DNA of 11,379 nucleotides from Oscillospiraceae bacterium (GCA_031289065.1 JAITQI010000054.1:1-11379), one strand, 5' to 3'; numbered from the stretch's first letter, positions 1 to 6,511 are shown. The notes: generated by a model from the letters alone, not told the origin. A program made the numbers and translations.

Positions 1-165
1 GGTTATGCCGAAGAGGGACAGCACGTCGTCGAGCATGTCCCGGTGCTGGGCCGTGACGGCGCAAAGCGCCCGCACCCCGGGGGTCTCCCGCAGGCGCAGA
101 TACAGGGGGGCCATTTTGACGGCCTCGGGCCGGGTGCCGAATACGGTCATGACGGTGAGGGGCAT
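1..165 (-). CDS. wecB: UDP-N-acetylglucosamine 2-epimerase (non-hydrolysing), N-terminal fragment
   Basis: Only the first 55 codons are in the window; the gene continues past the left edge. The enzyme interconverts UDP-GlcNAc and UDP-ManNAc in the cytoplasm, the ManNAc donor for teichoic acid linkage units and other surface glycans (known for the WecB/MnaA family). The fragment shows the family's N-terminal signature: a short beta strand, then GTRPEAVKMAPL at residues 10-21, and TAQHRDMLDDVLSLFGI at residues 38-54, where the family typically has T-G-Q-H-x-x-M-L. The ATG at 165-163 is chosen because AGGAGG (172-177) lies six bases upstream; the ATG five codons further in has no such site. It lies 69 bases downstream of wecA, and the two jobs fit: one attaches GlcNAc-1-P to the lipid carrier, the other makes the next sugar donor. 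mnaA would be an equally good symbol. Confidence 0.93.
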   Translation of the reverse strand, partial: MPLTVMTVFGTRPEAVKMAPLYLRLRETPGVRALCAVTAQHRDMLDDVLSLFGIT

Positions 166-212
166 GGGCGGCCTCCTGTTCAGGGGTTACTTGCGGGCGG
201 CGCGAGGGAGGA

Positions 213-234
213 GGGCGAACACGTGGGTTCGCCC
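213..234. repeat. Perfect palindrome between wecA and wecB
   Basis: GGGCGAAC (213-220) and GTTCGCCC (227-234) form a perfect 8-bp stem with a six-base loop, ACGTGG. It directly abuts the wecA stop codon, whose TAG (235-237) continues into the stem as TAGGGGCGAAC on the minus strand. No T-tract follows on the minus strand, so it is a poor intrinsic terminator; wecB probably still receives transcript from wecA. It could protect the wecA 3' end, or be one copy of a dispersed intergenic palindrome. The rest of the 69-base gap holds only the wecB ribosome binding site. Confidence 0.6.
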
Positions 235-1371
235 CTACTCAACCGGACTTTCCGGCGGAGCCGCGTCTGCCTGCTCCGGCGGGCCCTCGGCGCTGCCGTT
301 TGCGGCGGCCGGTTCGGGGGGCTGCCCGGCTTTCTTTTTGCCGCCGAAGAGTTTGGCGGACAAAGCCACGGCGACGAGGACGGCCAGGATAAACAGCATG
401 GCCTTGAGCTCTCCCGAGGTGGTCAGCACCACGGCGGCCACGGCCAGGATGGAGGACAGGGTGTACAGAATGGCCACCGACTGCTTCTGGGAGAAACCCA
501 TGTCGATGAGCCGGTGGTGGATGTGCCCCCGGTCGGCGGACATGGGGCTTTTGCCCCGGGCCAGGCGGCGGAAGACGGCGGACAGGGTGTCGAAAATGGG
601 CAGGCCCAGGATGAGGAAGGGGACGGCGAAGGAGATGATGGTGTAAAACTTGAACAGGCCCATCACGGAGACCGAGGCCAGGATAAAGCCCAAAAAGGTG
701 GCGCCGGTGTCCCCCATGAACATTTTGGCCGGGTTGAAGTTGTAGGGCATGAAGCCGACGCAGGCCCCGGCCAGGGCGGCCATGAGGATGGCGACGTTGG
801 GTTGCATGAGGATCAGGGAGATGACCAGCAGGGAGACCGAGGAAATGGCCGACACGCCGGCGGCCAGCCCGTCCAGCCCGTCGATGAGGTTGACCGAATT
901 GGTGATGGCGACGATCCACAGCACGGTCAGGGGTTTGGCCAGGAAGCCCAGGTCGATGTAGTCGGTGGCGCTGAAGACGATGGGGTTGGAGAAGAACTCG
1001 ATGACAACCCCGTGAAACACCGGGATGAGGGCCGCGCCGATTTGGACGAGGAATTTGATCCAGGCGGGCAGGCGGACGATGTCGTCAATGACGCCCAGCA
1101 CAACGACGACCACCGCGCCCAACAGGATGCCCTGGAGGGAGCGGTCGATGTCGGCGAACAGCAGCACGGCCACCAGGAAGCCCAAAAAGATGGCCAAGCC
1201 GCCCAGCCGAGGGGTGGGCTTGGTGTGCATCCGCCGCCCGTCCCGGGGCACGTCGATGGCCCCGACGGTGTGGGCGAACTGGCGCACCAGCGGCGAGGCG
1301 GCGAAGGAGAGGACCCCGCCGGTGAACAGGGTCAGCAAGGCCCAGAGAATCAGAGGGAAATCTTCCGGCAT
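235..1371 (-). CDS. wecA: Undecaprenyl-phosphate GlcNAc-1-phosphate transferase (WecA/TagO family)
   Basis: A polytopic membrane enzyme that transfers GlcNAc-1-phosphate from UDP-GlcNAc to undecaprenyl phosphate, the first step of wall teichoic acid and many polymer pathways. The 378 residues carry the family's motifs: the Asp pair of GVIDD at 96-97, NLIDGLDGLAAG at 161-172 with Asp164 and Asp167, FMGDTGATFLG at 218-228, and HIHHRL at 283-288. The last separates WecA/TagO enzymes from MraY. About ten to eleven hydrophobic segments are visible. After the basic FGGKKK stretch comes a ~35-residue Pro/Ala/Glu-rich tail, probably disordered and not needed for catalysis. An in-frame GTG lies at 1380-1378, but the ATG at 1371-1369 is preferred: GGAGG (1380-1384) lies eight bases before it and overlaps the GTG. 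The gene follows trpS after 45 bases with no terminator and precedes wecB. tagO is an equally good name. Confidence 0.95.
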   Translation of the reverse strand: MPEDFPLILWALLTLFTGGVLSFAASPLVRQFAHTVGAIDVPRDGRRMHTKPTPRLGGLAIFLGFLVAVLLFADIDRSLQGILLGAVVVVVLGVIDDIVRLPAWIKFLVQIGAALIPVFHGVVIEFFSNPIVFSATDYIDLGFLAKPLTVLWIVAITNSVNLIDGLDGLAAGVSAISSVSLLVISLILMQPNVAILMAALAGACVGFMPYNFNPAKMFMGDTGATFLGFILASVSVMGLFKFYTIISFAVPFLILGLPIFDTLSAVFRRLARGKSPMSADRGHIHHRLIDMGFSQKQSVAILYTLSSILAVAAVVLTTSGELKAMLFILAVLVAVALSAKLFGGKKKAGQPPEPAAANGSAEGPPEQADAAPPESPVE

Positions 1372-1397
1372 GGGAGGCACCTCCGGCGGATGTTAGG

Positions 1398-1411
1398 GGT
1401 CAGCGGTCAGC
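1398..1411. repeat. Short tandem repeat after trpS (GGTCAGC x2)
   Basis: Two perfect 7-base units GGTCAGC lie in tandem at 1398-1404 and 1405-1411, followed by a degenerate third, GGCGGTCAC, that includes the trpS stop codon (1417-1419). The unit is non-coding in the trpS-wecA gap. No hairpin or T-tract accompanies it, so it does not look like a terminator. It is one of several small repeat tracts at gene ends in this window. Confidence 0.5.
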
Positions 1412-1416
1412 GGCGG

Positions 1417-2418
1417 TCACAGCGCGACGAAGCCGATGGCTTGGCGGACTTTTTCCATGGTCTGTTCGGCGAGGGCGGCGGCGCGGTCCCGGCCGTCCCG
1501 CATGACGGTGTCCAGGTAACCGGTGTCGTCCATTAGGCGGGCGAAGGTGTCCCCCACCGGGGCGAGGAGAGCGGCCACCGCGTCGCCGACGGCGGGCTTG
1601 AAAGCCCCGTAACCCATGCCCTCGAAGTCTTTCTCGATTTCAGGAAACTTTTTGCCGGTGGCCAGGGCGTAGATGGTCATCAAATTGGAGACCCCCGGTT
1701 TGGCCTCGGGGTCGTAGCGCACCTGGGAATCGGAATCGGTGACCGCCTTTTTGAACTTTTTGCGGATGACGTCGGCGGTGTCGGTGAGCAGAATGTGGGC
1801 GGCGGGGTTGGGGTCGGACTTGTCCATCTTGCGGGTGGGTTCCTGGAGGCTCATGATCCGCGCCCCCACCGGCGGGATGTAGGGCGCGGGCAGGGTGAAG
1901 ACGCCGGGATGGAGGCCGTTGAAACGCAGGGCGACGTCCCGGGTGAGCTCCACATGCTGTTTTTGATCGTCCCCCACCGGCACCAGGTCAGCCTGGTAGA
2001 GCAGGATGTCGGCGGCCATGAGCACCGGGTAGGTGAACAGCCCGGCGTTGATGTTGTCGGCGTGGCGGGCCGATTTGTCCTTGAACTGGGTCATGCGGGA
2101 CAGCTCCCCGAACATGGTGTAGCAACCCAGCAGCCAGGCCAGCTCGGCGTGGGCCGGGACATGGCTCTGCACGAACAGGACGTTGCGTTTGGGGTCGAGG
2201 CCGATGGCCAGCAGCAGGGCGTACATTTCATAGGTCTGGCGGCGCAGTTGCGCCGGGTCGCGGCGCACGGTGATGGCGTGGAGATCGACCACGCAGTAGA
2301 CGCTTTCGTATTCGCCCGCGTCTTGGAGGGCCACCCAGTTTTTGAAGGCCCCCAGGTAGTTGCCCAGGGTGGGCGTACCGCTGGACTGCACACCGCTGAG
2401 GATTCGTTTTTTGGACAT
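1417..2418 (-). CDS. trpS: Tryptophan--tRNA ligase
   Basis: Cytoplasmic class I aminoacyl-tRNA synthetase that charges tRNA-Trp. The 333-residue length is normal for bacterial TrpS. The HIGH-equivalent motif is TLGN at residues 17-20, within the family's G-V-Q-S-S-G-T-P-T-L-G-N-Y-L-G-A block, and the KMSKS loop is KMDKS at 197-201. The stretch A-A-D-I-L-L-Y-Q-A-D-L-V-P-V-G-D-D-Q-K-Q-H at 135-155 is the conserved tryptophan/adenylate-site region. The ATG at 2418-2416 is preferred over an in-frame upstream start at 2460 because AAGGAG (2428-2433) lies nine bases ahead of it and the protein then begins MSKKRILSGVQ, as in homologues. It lies 124 bases downstream of an aminotransferase. No T-box leader is visible in that gap, so expression probably depends on read-through from the 3835 promoter. 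No missing key residue was seen. Confidence 0.98.
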   Translation of the reverse strand: MSKKRILSGVQSSGTPTLGNYLGAFKNWVALQDAGEYESVYCVVDLHAITVRRDPAQLRRQTYEMYALLLAIGLDPKRNVLFVQSHVPAHAELAWLLGCYTMFGELSRMTQFKDKSARHADNINAGLFTYPVLMAADILLYQADLVPVGDDQKQHVELTRDVALRFNGLHPGVFTLPAPYIPPVGARIMSLQEPTRKMDKSDPNPAAHILLTDTADVIRKKFKKAVTDSDSQVRYDPEAKPGVSNLMTIYALATGKKFPEIEKDFEGMGYGAFKPAVGDAVAALLAPVGDTFARLMDDTGYLDTVMRDGRDRAAALAEQTMEKVRQAIGFVAL

Positions 2419-2463
2419 AAGATTTGGCTCCTTTTTACGGCGGAATGGTAGGCGAGTCAATAA

Positions 2464-2540
2464 TTAATAATTAAGAATTAAAAATTGTGGAGCCGCTGCG
2501 CGGCGGATTTCATTGTCGCACATGGCGCGATTCCTCAATT
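2464..2540. repeat. Composite intergenic element: AT tract, GC palindrome, SD-ATG-like block
   Basis: Reading the minus strand through the aminotransferase-trpS gap gives three blocks. First is TTGAGGAATCGCGCCATG (2521-2538), a Shine-Dalgarno-like sequence with an ATG. Next is a small GC palindrome, GCCGC-TGC-GCGGC on the plus strand (2492-2504). Last is an AT tract of TAATT/AAATT units (2461-2487). The first 17 bases of block one recur with a single mismatch at the aminotransferase start (3740-3756). An ATG-initiated frame of only 19 codons (2523-2464) runs through it, ending in the AT tract. The composition is very unlike the flanking genes. The layout suggests a dispersed intergenic repeat; the 5-bp stem followed at a distance by Ts is at best a weak terminator. 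Confidence 0.55.
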
Positions 2541-2542
2541 TT

Positions 2543-3742
2543 TCAGTTTTTAGTCGTTTCCAGCAGTTCTTCCAGGGCCTGGGTCAGCAGGATCATGCCT
2601 TGGGTGATTTGCTCGTCGGTGGGGAGGGAGAAGTTGAGGCGGAAGCCGGGGGAGATTTCGTCCTCCCGCACGGCGAAGGCGGAGCCGGGGACGGCGGCCA
2701 CCTTGCGGGCACCGGCCAGGCGGCAGAGGGCGGCGCCGTCGTACCCCCGGGGCAGGCGGCACCACAGAAACAGGCCGCCCTCCGGGCGAAGGCAGGAAAC
2801 CCTGTCTCCCCAGGCGTTTACGTGGGCGTACATGCGGTCGAGGCGACCGGCGTACAGGGCGCGGCAGGCGGCGATATGGGCGTCAAAGTCATAGCGGTCG
2901 AGGTAGAGGGAGACCGCCATTTGAAAAAACAGGTTGGTGTGAACGTCGGAGACCTGCTTGGCCACGATCATTTTGGAGACGATGTCCCGGTGGGCGCAGA
3001 CAAAGCCGAGGCGCAGACCGGGGGAGATGGTCTTGGAGTAGGAGCCCAGGTAGATGACGCGTCCCTCTTCGTCCAGGCTTTTGAGGGCGGGCACCGGTTG
3101 GCCGGTATAGCGCAGCTCAAAGTAGGGGTCGTCCTCGGCGACGAGCACATTGTATTGACGCGCCAGGGCCAGCATTTGTTCCCGGCGGGGGGCGGAGAGG
3201 GTGGTGCCGCCGGGATTTTGGAAGGTGGGAATGGTGTAAATCAGCTTGGGGCGGACGGCGCTTTTCAGGGCGCGGGCCAGCGCCTCCATGTCCATGCCCC
3301 CCTCGTCGGCGGGTACGCCGACAAGCCGCGCCCCGGTGGCCCGCAGGCAGTTGAGGGCGCCGATGAAGCTGGGCTCCTCACACAGGACGGTGTCCCCCTC
3401 GTTGAGCAACACTTTGGCGGTGAGGTCCAGGCCCTGCTGGCCGCCGGTGGTGATGATGAGGTCGTCGTCCGGGCCGCCGACGCGGTATTTGTCCCGCAAA
3501 CGGGCGGCGGTCTGCTCCCGCAGGGGGCCGTAGCCCTCGGTGATGCCGTATTGGAGGGCCGCCCCCGCCCGCTGGGCAAACAATTCGGAGGAGACGGCGG
3601 CCAGCTCGGCTGCGGGGAAGGTCTCGGGAGACGGGCTGCCGGCGGCCAGGGAGATGACCCCCGGATCGGCCAGCACTTTGAAAATCTCCCGGATGGCCGA
3701 GGGTTGGACGCCCGATATGCGGCGGGAAAAGTCGGAGGTCAT
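2543..3742 (-). CDS. PLP-dependent aminotransferase, class I/II (2-aminoadipate/MocR-like group)
   Basis: A fold-type I, PLP-dependent aminotransferase of 399 residues, presumably a cytoplasmic homodimer. Visible landmarks are an N-terminal I-S-L-A-A-G-S-P-S-P-E-T-F-P segment (30-43), TGGQQGLDL (99-107, cofactor phosphate region), NPGG (176-179), EDDPYFELRY (203-212) with the Asp that contacts the pyridine nitrogen, GSYSKTISPGLRLGF (233-247) with Lys237 as the expected Schiff-base lysine, and FRLNF (367-371) with the carboxylate-binding Arg. It resembles LysN-type 2-aminoadipate aminotransferases and the catalytic half of MocR regulators, but has no GntR DNA-binding domain. Such sequences cover aromatic, branched-chain and aminoadipate substrates, so the donor cannot be fixed here. 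The ATG at 3742 is preferred over the GTG at 3757 because TGAGGA lies eight bases before it and overlaps the GTG. It is first in the unit driven by the 3835 promoter; the stop falls at the edge of the repeat element at 2464-2540. Confidence 0.93.
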   Translation of the reverse strand: MTSDFSRRISGVQPSAIREIFKVLADPGVISLAAGSPSPETFPAAELAAVSSELFAQRAGAALQYGITEGYGPLREQTAARLRDKYRVGGPDDDLIITTGGQQGLDLTAKVLLNEGDTVLCEEPSFIGALNCLRATGARLVGVPADEGGMDMEALARALKSAVRPKLIYTIPTFQNPGGTTLSAPRREQMLALARQYNVLVAEDDPYFELRYTGQPVPALKSLDEEGRVIYLGSYSKTISPGLRLGFVCAHRDIVSKMIVAKQVSDVHTNLFFQMAVSLYLDRYDFDAHIAACRALYAGRLDRMYAHVNAWGDRVSCLRPEGGLFLWCRLPRGYDGAALCRLAGARKVAAVPGSAFAVREDEISPGFRLNFSLPTDEQITQGMILLTQALEELLETTKN

Positions 3743-3788
3743 GGCGCAATTCCTCACTGGTTTTGGTTTGGCCGGTCAAATACGGCGG

Positions 3789-3806
3789 GTTTCTCTGTTG
3801 AGAAAC
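3789..3806. promoter_or_regulatory. Candidate operator: perfect inverted repeat at the transcription start
   Basis: GTTTCTC (3789-3795), a TGTT spacer and GAGAAAC (3800-3806) form a perfect 7-bp inverted repeat. It begins directly next to the -10 hexamer (3807-3812) and covers the predicted start point near 3800. That position is typical for a repressor site that blocks RNA polymerase. It could instead act as a small 5' hairpin in the leader RNA. No regulator gene lies in the window. Confidence 0.45.
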
Positions 3807-3835
3807 AGTATACCACAGCGGCGCGGCAATGGCAA
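3807..3835 (-). promoter_or_regulatory. Sigma-A-type promoter for the aminotransferase unit
   Basis: On the minus strand the -35 box TTGCCA (3835-3830, five of six consensus bases) and the -10 box TATACT (3812-3807, five of six) are separated by exactly 17 bases. The bases just ahead of the -10 read TGTGG, giving a partial extended -10. Transcription would start near 3800, leaving a leader of about 58 bases before the ATG at 3742. It lies between the terminator of the upstream operon and the aminotransferase, as expected for the start of a new unit. Confidence 0.8.
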
Positions 3836-3861
3836 TAAAAACGCGAAGAAGGAGGTAACAT

Positions 3862-3891
3862 AAAACCCGCCGGACGTATCCGGCGGGTTTT
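3862..3891. terminator. Bidirectional rho-independent terminator after ymfH
   Basis: AAAACCCGCCGGA (3862-3874) pairs perfectly with TCCGGCGGGTTTT (3879-3891) around a CGTA loop: a 13-bp stem whose outer four pairs are A-T, so each strand has a T run at its 3' side. It lies 31 bases past the ymfH stop and 26 bases upstream of the -35 box of the next unit. It would end the glucan synthase-ymfF-ymfH transcript and could also stop plus-strand antisense transcription. Confidence 0.9.
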
Positions 3892-3898
3892 GGTATTT

Positions 3899-3925
3899 CG
3901 TTCTGTCCGCTATCTTCTGTCTTCA
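3899..3925. repeat. Imperfect purine-rich repeat at the ymfH stop
   Basis: On the minus strand the ymfH TGA runs into TGAAGACAGAAGATAGCGG followed by ACAGAAC, which contains imperfectly repeated AGACAGA / AGATAG / GACAGA units. It lies between the stop codon and the terminator stem. It is a low-complexity tract of about 27 bases, not part of the hairpin. Its role is unknown; slippage or a degraded dispersed repeat are both possible. Confidence 0.35.
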
Positions 3926-5206
3926 CCCCGGCCTCACCACCGACAGGGCGGTTCGGGTGGGGGTCAGGATGTTTTCCAGGAGGGCGGCGGCGTGGTCTGG
4001 GGTCAGGGCGTCAAGGAGGGCGGCGAACTCGAAGTAGTCCACATCGGCGAAATGGAACGCGGCCTGAGCCCGGCAGAGGGAGAGGGGATCGTCCAGGCCG
4101 CGCAGGCGCTCGCCCAGCGCCGCCCGTTTGAGTCGGGCGAACAGGGCGGGGTCAATCCCCTCCCGGGCCAGCCGCGCCGCCTCGGCCCAGAGGAGGGCCC
4201 GCACCCGGGCCGGTTCGCGGCTTTCGCCCAGGCACAGCAGGAAGGCGGCCTCGGGCAGGCGGCAGCAGCCCCAAGAAAAATCCCGGTTGATCAGTCCCTC
4301 GCCGTACAGTCGGGCGTACAGGGGGGCGGCGCGGCCGGTGAGGGCCTCCAGGGCCAGATCGGCCAACAGTTCGAAGCGGAGGGTGTCCGGCCCGGGCGAG
4401 GGCGGCGGGCAGACCGCTCCCAAGGCGAACAGGGGCAGGGAGACGTCCATGGTCTCGGACACCTCGTCCCGGGCCGCGTTGTCCCCCGGCTCATCGCCGT
4501 AGTCCCGGGCGGGGGGCGATTGGGCGGGTTGGGGCGGTCTTCGGCCCGCGATGTCGGCCACCAGGTCGGGGGACACGTCCCCGGACACGCACAGGCACAT
4601 ATTGTCCGGGCGGTAAAAGGCTCGGTGGCAGTCGTACAGGGTTTGGTGGGTGAGGGCGGCGACGGAGGCTTCGCTGCCGGCGATGCTCCGCCGGGCCGGG
4701 TGGCGGGCGTACAGGGCGCCGAGCAGGTTTTCAAAGACGCGGTTGTGGGGGTCGTCGGCCATCATGCGGATCTCCTGGCCGATGATGCCCTGTTCCTTTT
4801 GGACGCTCTCCGGCGTGAACCACGGGGTGAACACAAAGGACAGCAGGCGTTCCAGGTTTTCCCCAAAACGTTCCGCCGCGCTGAAATGGTAGGCGGTCAC
4901 GGCGTGGCCGGTGGCGGCGTTGACCGACGCCCCGTCCTCCTCGAAGGCCCGCATGGCGTTGGTGCCGTCGGGCATGTCGAAGAGCTTGTGTTCCAGGAAG
5001 TGGGCCGTTCCGGCGGGGGTCTCGCGCCACGCGCCGTCCGGGGCAAAGCGGGTGTCCGCCGAGCCGTAACGCACCGCCAGCAGGGCGGCGGCCCGGCGAA
5101 GGCCCGGTTTGGGCATGACGAACACCGGAAGCCCACAGGGCGTTCGGGCGGCGTACAGCTTCTCCCCCAAGGTTTCATAGGCCTTGATATTGTAAGACGC
5201 GTTCAA
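3923..5206 (-). CDS. ymfH: M16-family zinc peptidase-like protein YmfH (EF-P modification-associated family)
   Basis: A cytoplasmic M16 (pitrilysin/insulinase-fold) protein of 427 residues, close to the usual length of the family that NCBI names EF-P 5-aminopentanol modification-associated protein YfmH. The inverted zinc motif HFLEH is intact at residues 69-73, and Glu138 and Glu145 in EQGIIGQEIRMM are candidates for the third zinc ligand. The rest shows the two-repeat M16 layout, with a weaker second half (about 230-427) lacking a zinc site. In Bacillus subtilis ymfF, ymfH and ymfI are linked to maturation of elongation factor P; the exact role of the peptidase pair is not settled. The start is TTG (5206-5204), overlapping the upstream TGA as TTGA, with GGGAGG seven bases ahead. 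The open frame extends further 5', but there it overlaps ymfF out of frame and has no homology. This points to translational coupling and a heterodimer with YmfF. Confidence 0.93.
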   Translation of the reverse strand: MNASYNIKAYETLGEKLYAARTPCGLPVFVMPKPGLRRAAALLAVRYGSADTRFAPDGAWRETPAGTAHFLEHKLFDMPDGTNAMRAFEEDGASVNAATGHAVTAYHFSAAERFGENLERLLSFVFTPWFTPESVQKEQGIIGQEIRMMADDPHNRVFENLLGALYARHPARRSIAGSEASVAALTHQTLYDCHRAFYRPDNMCLCVSGDVSPDLVADIAGRRPPQPAQSPPARDYGDEPGDNAARDEVSETMDVSLPLFALGAVCPPPSPGPDTLRFELLADLALEALTGRAAPLYARLYGEGLINRDFSWGCCRLPEAAFLLCLGESREPARVRALLWAEAARLAREGIDPALFARLKRAALGERLRGLDDPLSLCRAQAAFHFADVDYFEFAALLDALTPDHAAALLENILTPTRTALSVVRPG

Positions 5207-6474
5207 AGCGTAGCCTCCCTTTCGCCCCCCAGGAAATAAACGCCGTCCCAGACCCCGCCCCGGGCCGTCTCGGCCACCCGCTCCGGGGCGACCGACCCCA
5301 GCCGTTCGGCCAGCTCGTCCGGCGGGAAGGACAGCCCGGCGGCGGACAGGCCCAGGTAGTAATCCTCCAGCCGGTGGGGCCGGTCGGCGGTGGCCCGCAG
5401 CATGTCGGTCAGGGACAGCCGGGCCGCCGTCAGCTCCGTCTCGGTGAAATCCCCCTGGCCCAGGGCGTCCCATTGGGCCAGGATTTCGGCCTCGGCGTCC
5501 CGCCTGTTCCCCTCGTCCACGCCGGAGGAGACCAACAGCAGCCCCTTGTGCCCCTCCAGCCAGGCCGAGGCGTAGTAACACAGGCGCAGCCGTTCCCGCA
5601 CATGGCTAAACAGTTTGGAGGACGCGCCGCCGCCGAACAGTTCCGCCGCCAACAGCGCCGCCGGATAGTCCTGATGGGGGGTGGAGACGCCCAGGCGCAT
5701 TCCCAACACCAGCTTGCCCTGGCTGACCGCCATGGATTCGGCAAAGCGGCGAATCGCGCCCGCCGAAGAGCGGACCGCCGTGCCCACGTCGTCGAAGGGG
5801 GCCGTCCGGGGCAGTCCGCTCAGGGCTTCCCTCAGTCGGGCGGTCACCGCCTCCGGGCCCCGGGGGCCGACGTAAACCGCCTCGATCCGGGAGGAGGCCA
5901 GCACATGGCGGTAATGCGCCCAGAGGGCGTCGGGGGTGACGGCGCGGGCGGAGGTCTCGTTGCCCAATCTGTCTGTGCCGTAGGCCTCACCGGCGCACAT
6001 GAGGGCGAGAAGACGCTGCTCGGCGTAGGCCCGGGGGTCGTTTTTGGCGGCGGCGATCCGGTCGGCCAGGTTGTCCCGCTCGGTGACCACATAGGCCGGA
6101 ACAAACCCGTCCCCGCCCCCCGCCGGGGCGAGGAGCGCCTCCCCCAGCAGCGCGGCGGCGGCGGCCAGCTGATCCGGCCCGCCGGGGAGGAAGGCCCCGT
6201 CCACAAAGTCGGCCAGCAGACCGACGCACTGCACCTCGCCCTTCTTGCGCACGGCGGGTTCCAATTGCGCCCCGTACAATTCGTCGAGCCGGGCCGACAG
6301 GGCGGTCATATCCGGGCGGGAGGCCGTCCCCCGGCAGAGCACATGGGGCAGCGCCGCCGAAAGGGAGGCCTCTCCCCGGGACAAGGGGCGCAACAGGGAC
6401 AGGGACAGTCGGCTGCGCTTGGCGTTGGAGGGGAGGCAGGTGAGGTTGACGCCGGGCAACAGGGGGGTGGACAT
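5203..6474 (-). CDS. ymfF: M16-family inactive partner protein YmfF (EF-P modification-associated family)
   Basis: An M16-fold protein of about 423 residues that pairs with YmfH. It lacks the HxxEH zinc motif; the corresponding region (residues 43-50) reads LPHVLCRG, and is followed by LSARLDELYGA, where family members typically have a similar L-x-x-x-L-D-x-x-Y-G-A block. This is the expected non-catalytic subunit of a two-chain M16 peptidase, in which the inactive partner usually helps bind substrate (known for M16B pairs; inferred here). The C-terminal half contains LFGGGASSKLFSHVRERLRL, a conserved M16 substrate-binding region. The start is uncertain: ATG at 6474 has only a weak GGCGGTG six bases ahead, and a GTG at 6483 adds three residues with no better site. 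The gene begins 22 bases after the glucan synthase stop with no terminator between, and its stop overlaps the ymfH start. Confidence 0.9.
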   Translation of the reverse strand: MSTPLLPGVNLTCLPSNAKRSRLSLSLLRPLSRGEASLSAALPHVLCRGTASRPDMTALSARLDELYGAQLEPAVRKKGEVQCVGLLADFVDGAFLPGGPDQLAAAAALLGEALLAPAGGGDGFVPAYVVTERDNLADRIAAAKNDPRAYAEQRLLALMCAGEAYGTDRLGNETSARAVTPDALWAHYRHVLASSRIEAVYVGPRGPEAVTARLREALSGLPRTAPFDDVGTAVRSSAGAIRRFAESMAVSQGKLVLGMRLGVSTPHQDYPAALLAAELFGGGASSKLFSHVRERLRLCYYASAWLEGHKGLLLVSSGVDEGNRRDAEAEILAQWDALGQGDFTETELTAARLSLTDMLRATADRPHRLEDYYLGLSAAGLSFPPDELAERLGSVAPERVAETARGGVWDGVYFLGGEREATL

Positions 6475-6490
6475 GGGGAGCACCGCCGTT

Positions 6491-6511
6491 CAAAAATTAT
6501 AAATTAAAAAT
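6491..6511. repeat. AT tract spanning the glucan synthase stop codon
   Basis: A 21-base run made almost only of A and T lies between very GC-rich genes. It supplies the last three codons (F-N-L) and the TAA of the glucan synthase, and shares ATTAAAAATTG with the tract at 2478-2488. On the minus strand it includes a perfect TATAAT (6501-6496), 21 bases before the ymfF ATG. No convincing -35 lies 17 bases upstream, so a promoter for ymfFH here is possible but weak. Confidence 0.45.

Noticed and set aside
43..1536. Long plus-strand open frames here and at 2513-3838, 3890-5239 and 5374-6507
   Set aside because: They lie antisense to clearly homologous genes. They translate to Gly/Gln/Asp/His-rich protein without recognisable motifs, which is the usual by-product of GC-rich codons read from the other strand.
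2432..2460. Possible trpS promoter: TTGACT, 17 bases, TAAAAA
   Set aside because: The -10 matches only four of six bases and overlaps the trpS Shine-Dalgarno, so a transcript from it would lack its ribosome binding site.
2419..2542. T-box leader for trpS
   Set aside because: The 124-base gap has no room for a T-box and no specifier stem, T-box motif or antiterminator/terminator pair.
3783..3792. Leader copy of the terminator arm (CGGCGGGTTT), suggesting attenuation
   Set aside because: The terminator lies upstream of the promoter, so the two sequences are not on the same aminotransferase transcript. No alternative hairpin with a T-tract is formed in the leader.
3849..3860. Strong plus-strand Shine-Dalgarno (AAGGAGGT)
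   Set aside because: No ATG, GTG or TTG follows at suitable spacing; the terminator stem begins at once. It may be chance or a relic.
5207..5581. N-terminal extension of ymfH upstream of the TTG start
   Set aside because: This stretch is an Arg/Gly/Pro-rich out-of-frame reading of the ymfF 3' end without homology. The TTG start gives the normal family length and has a good ribosome binding site.
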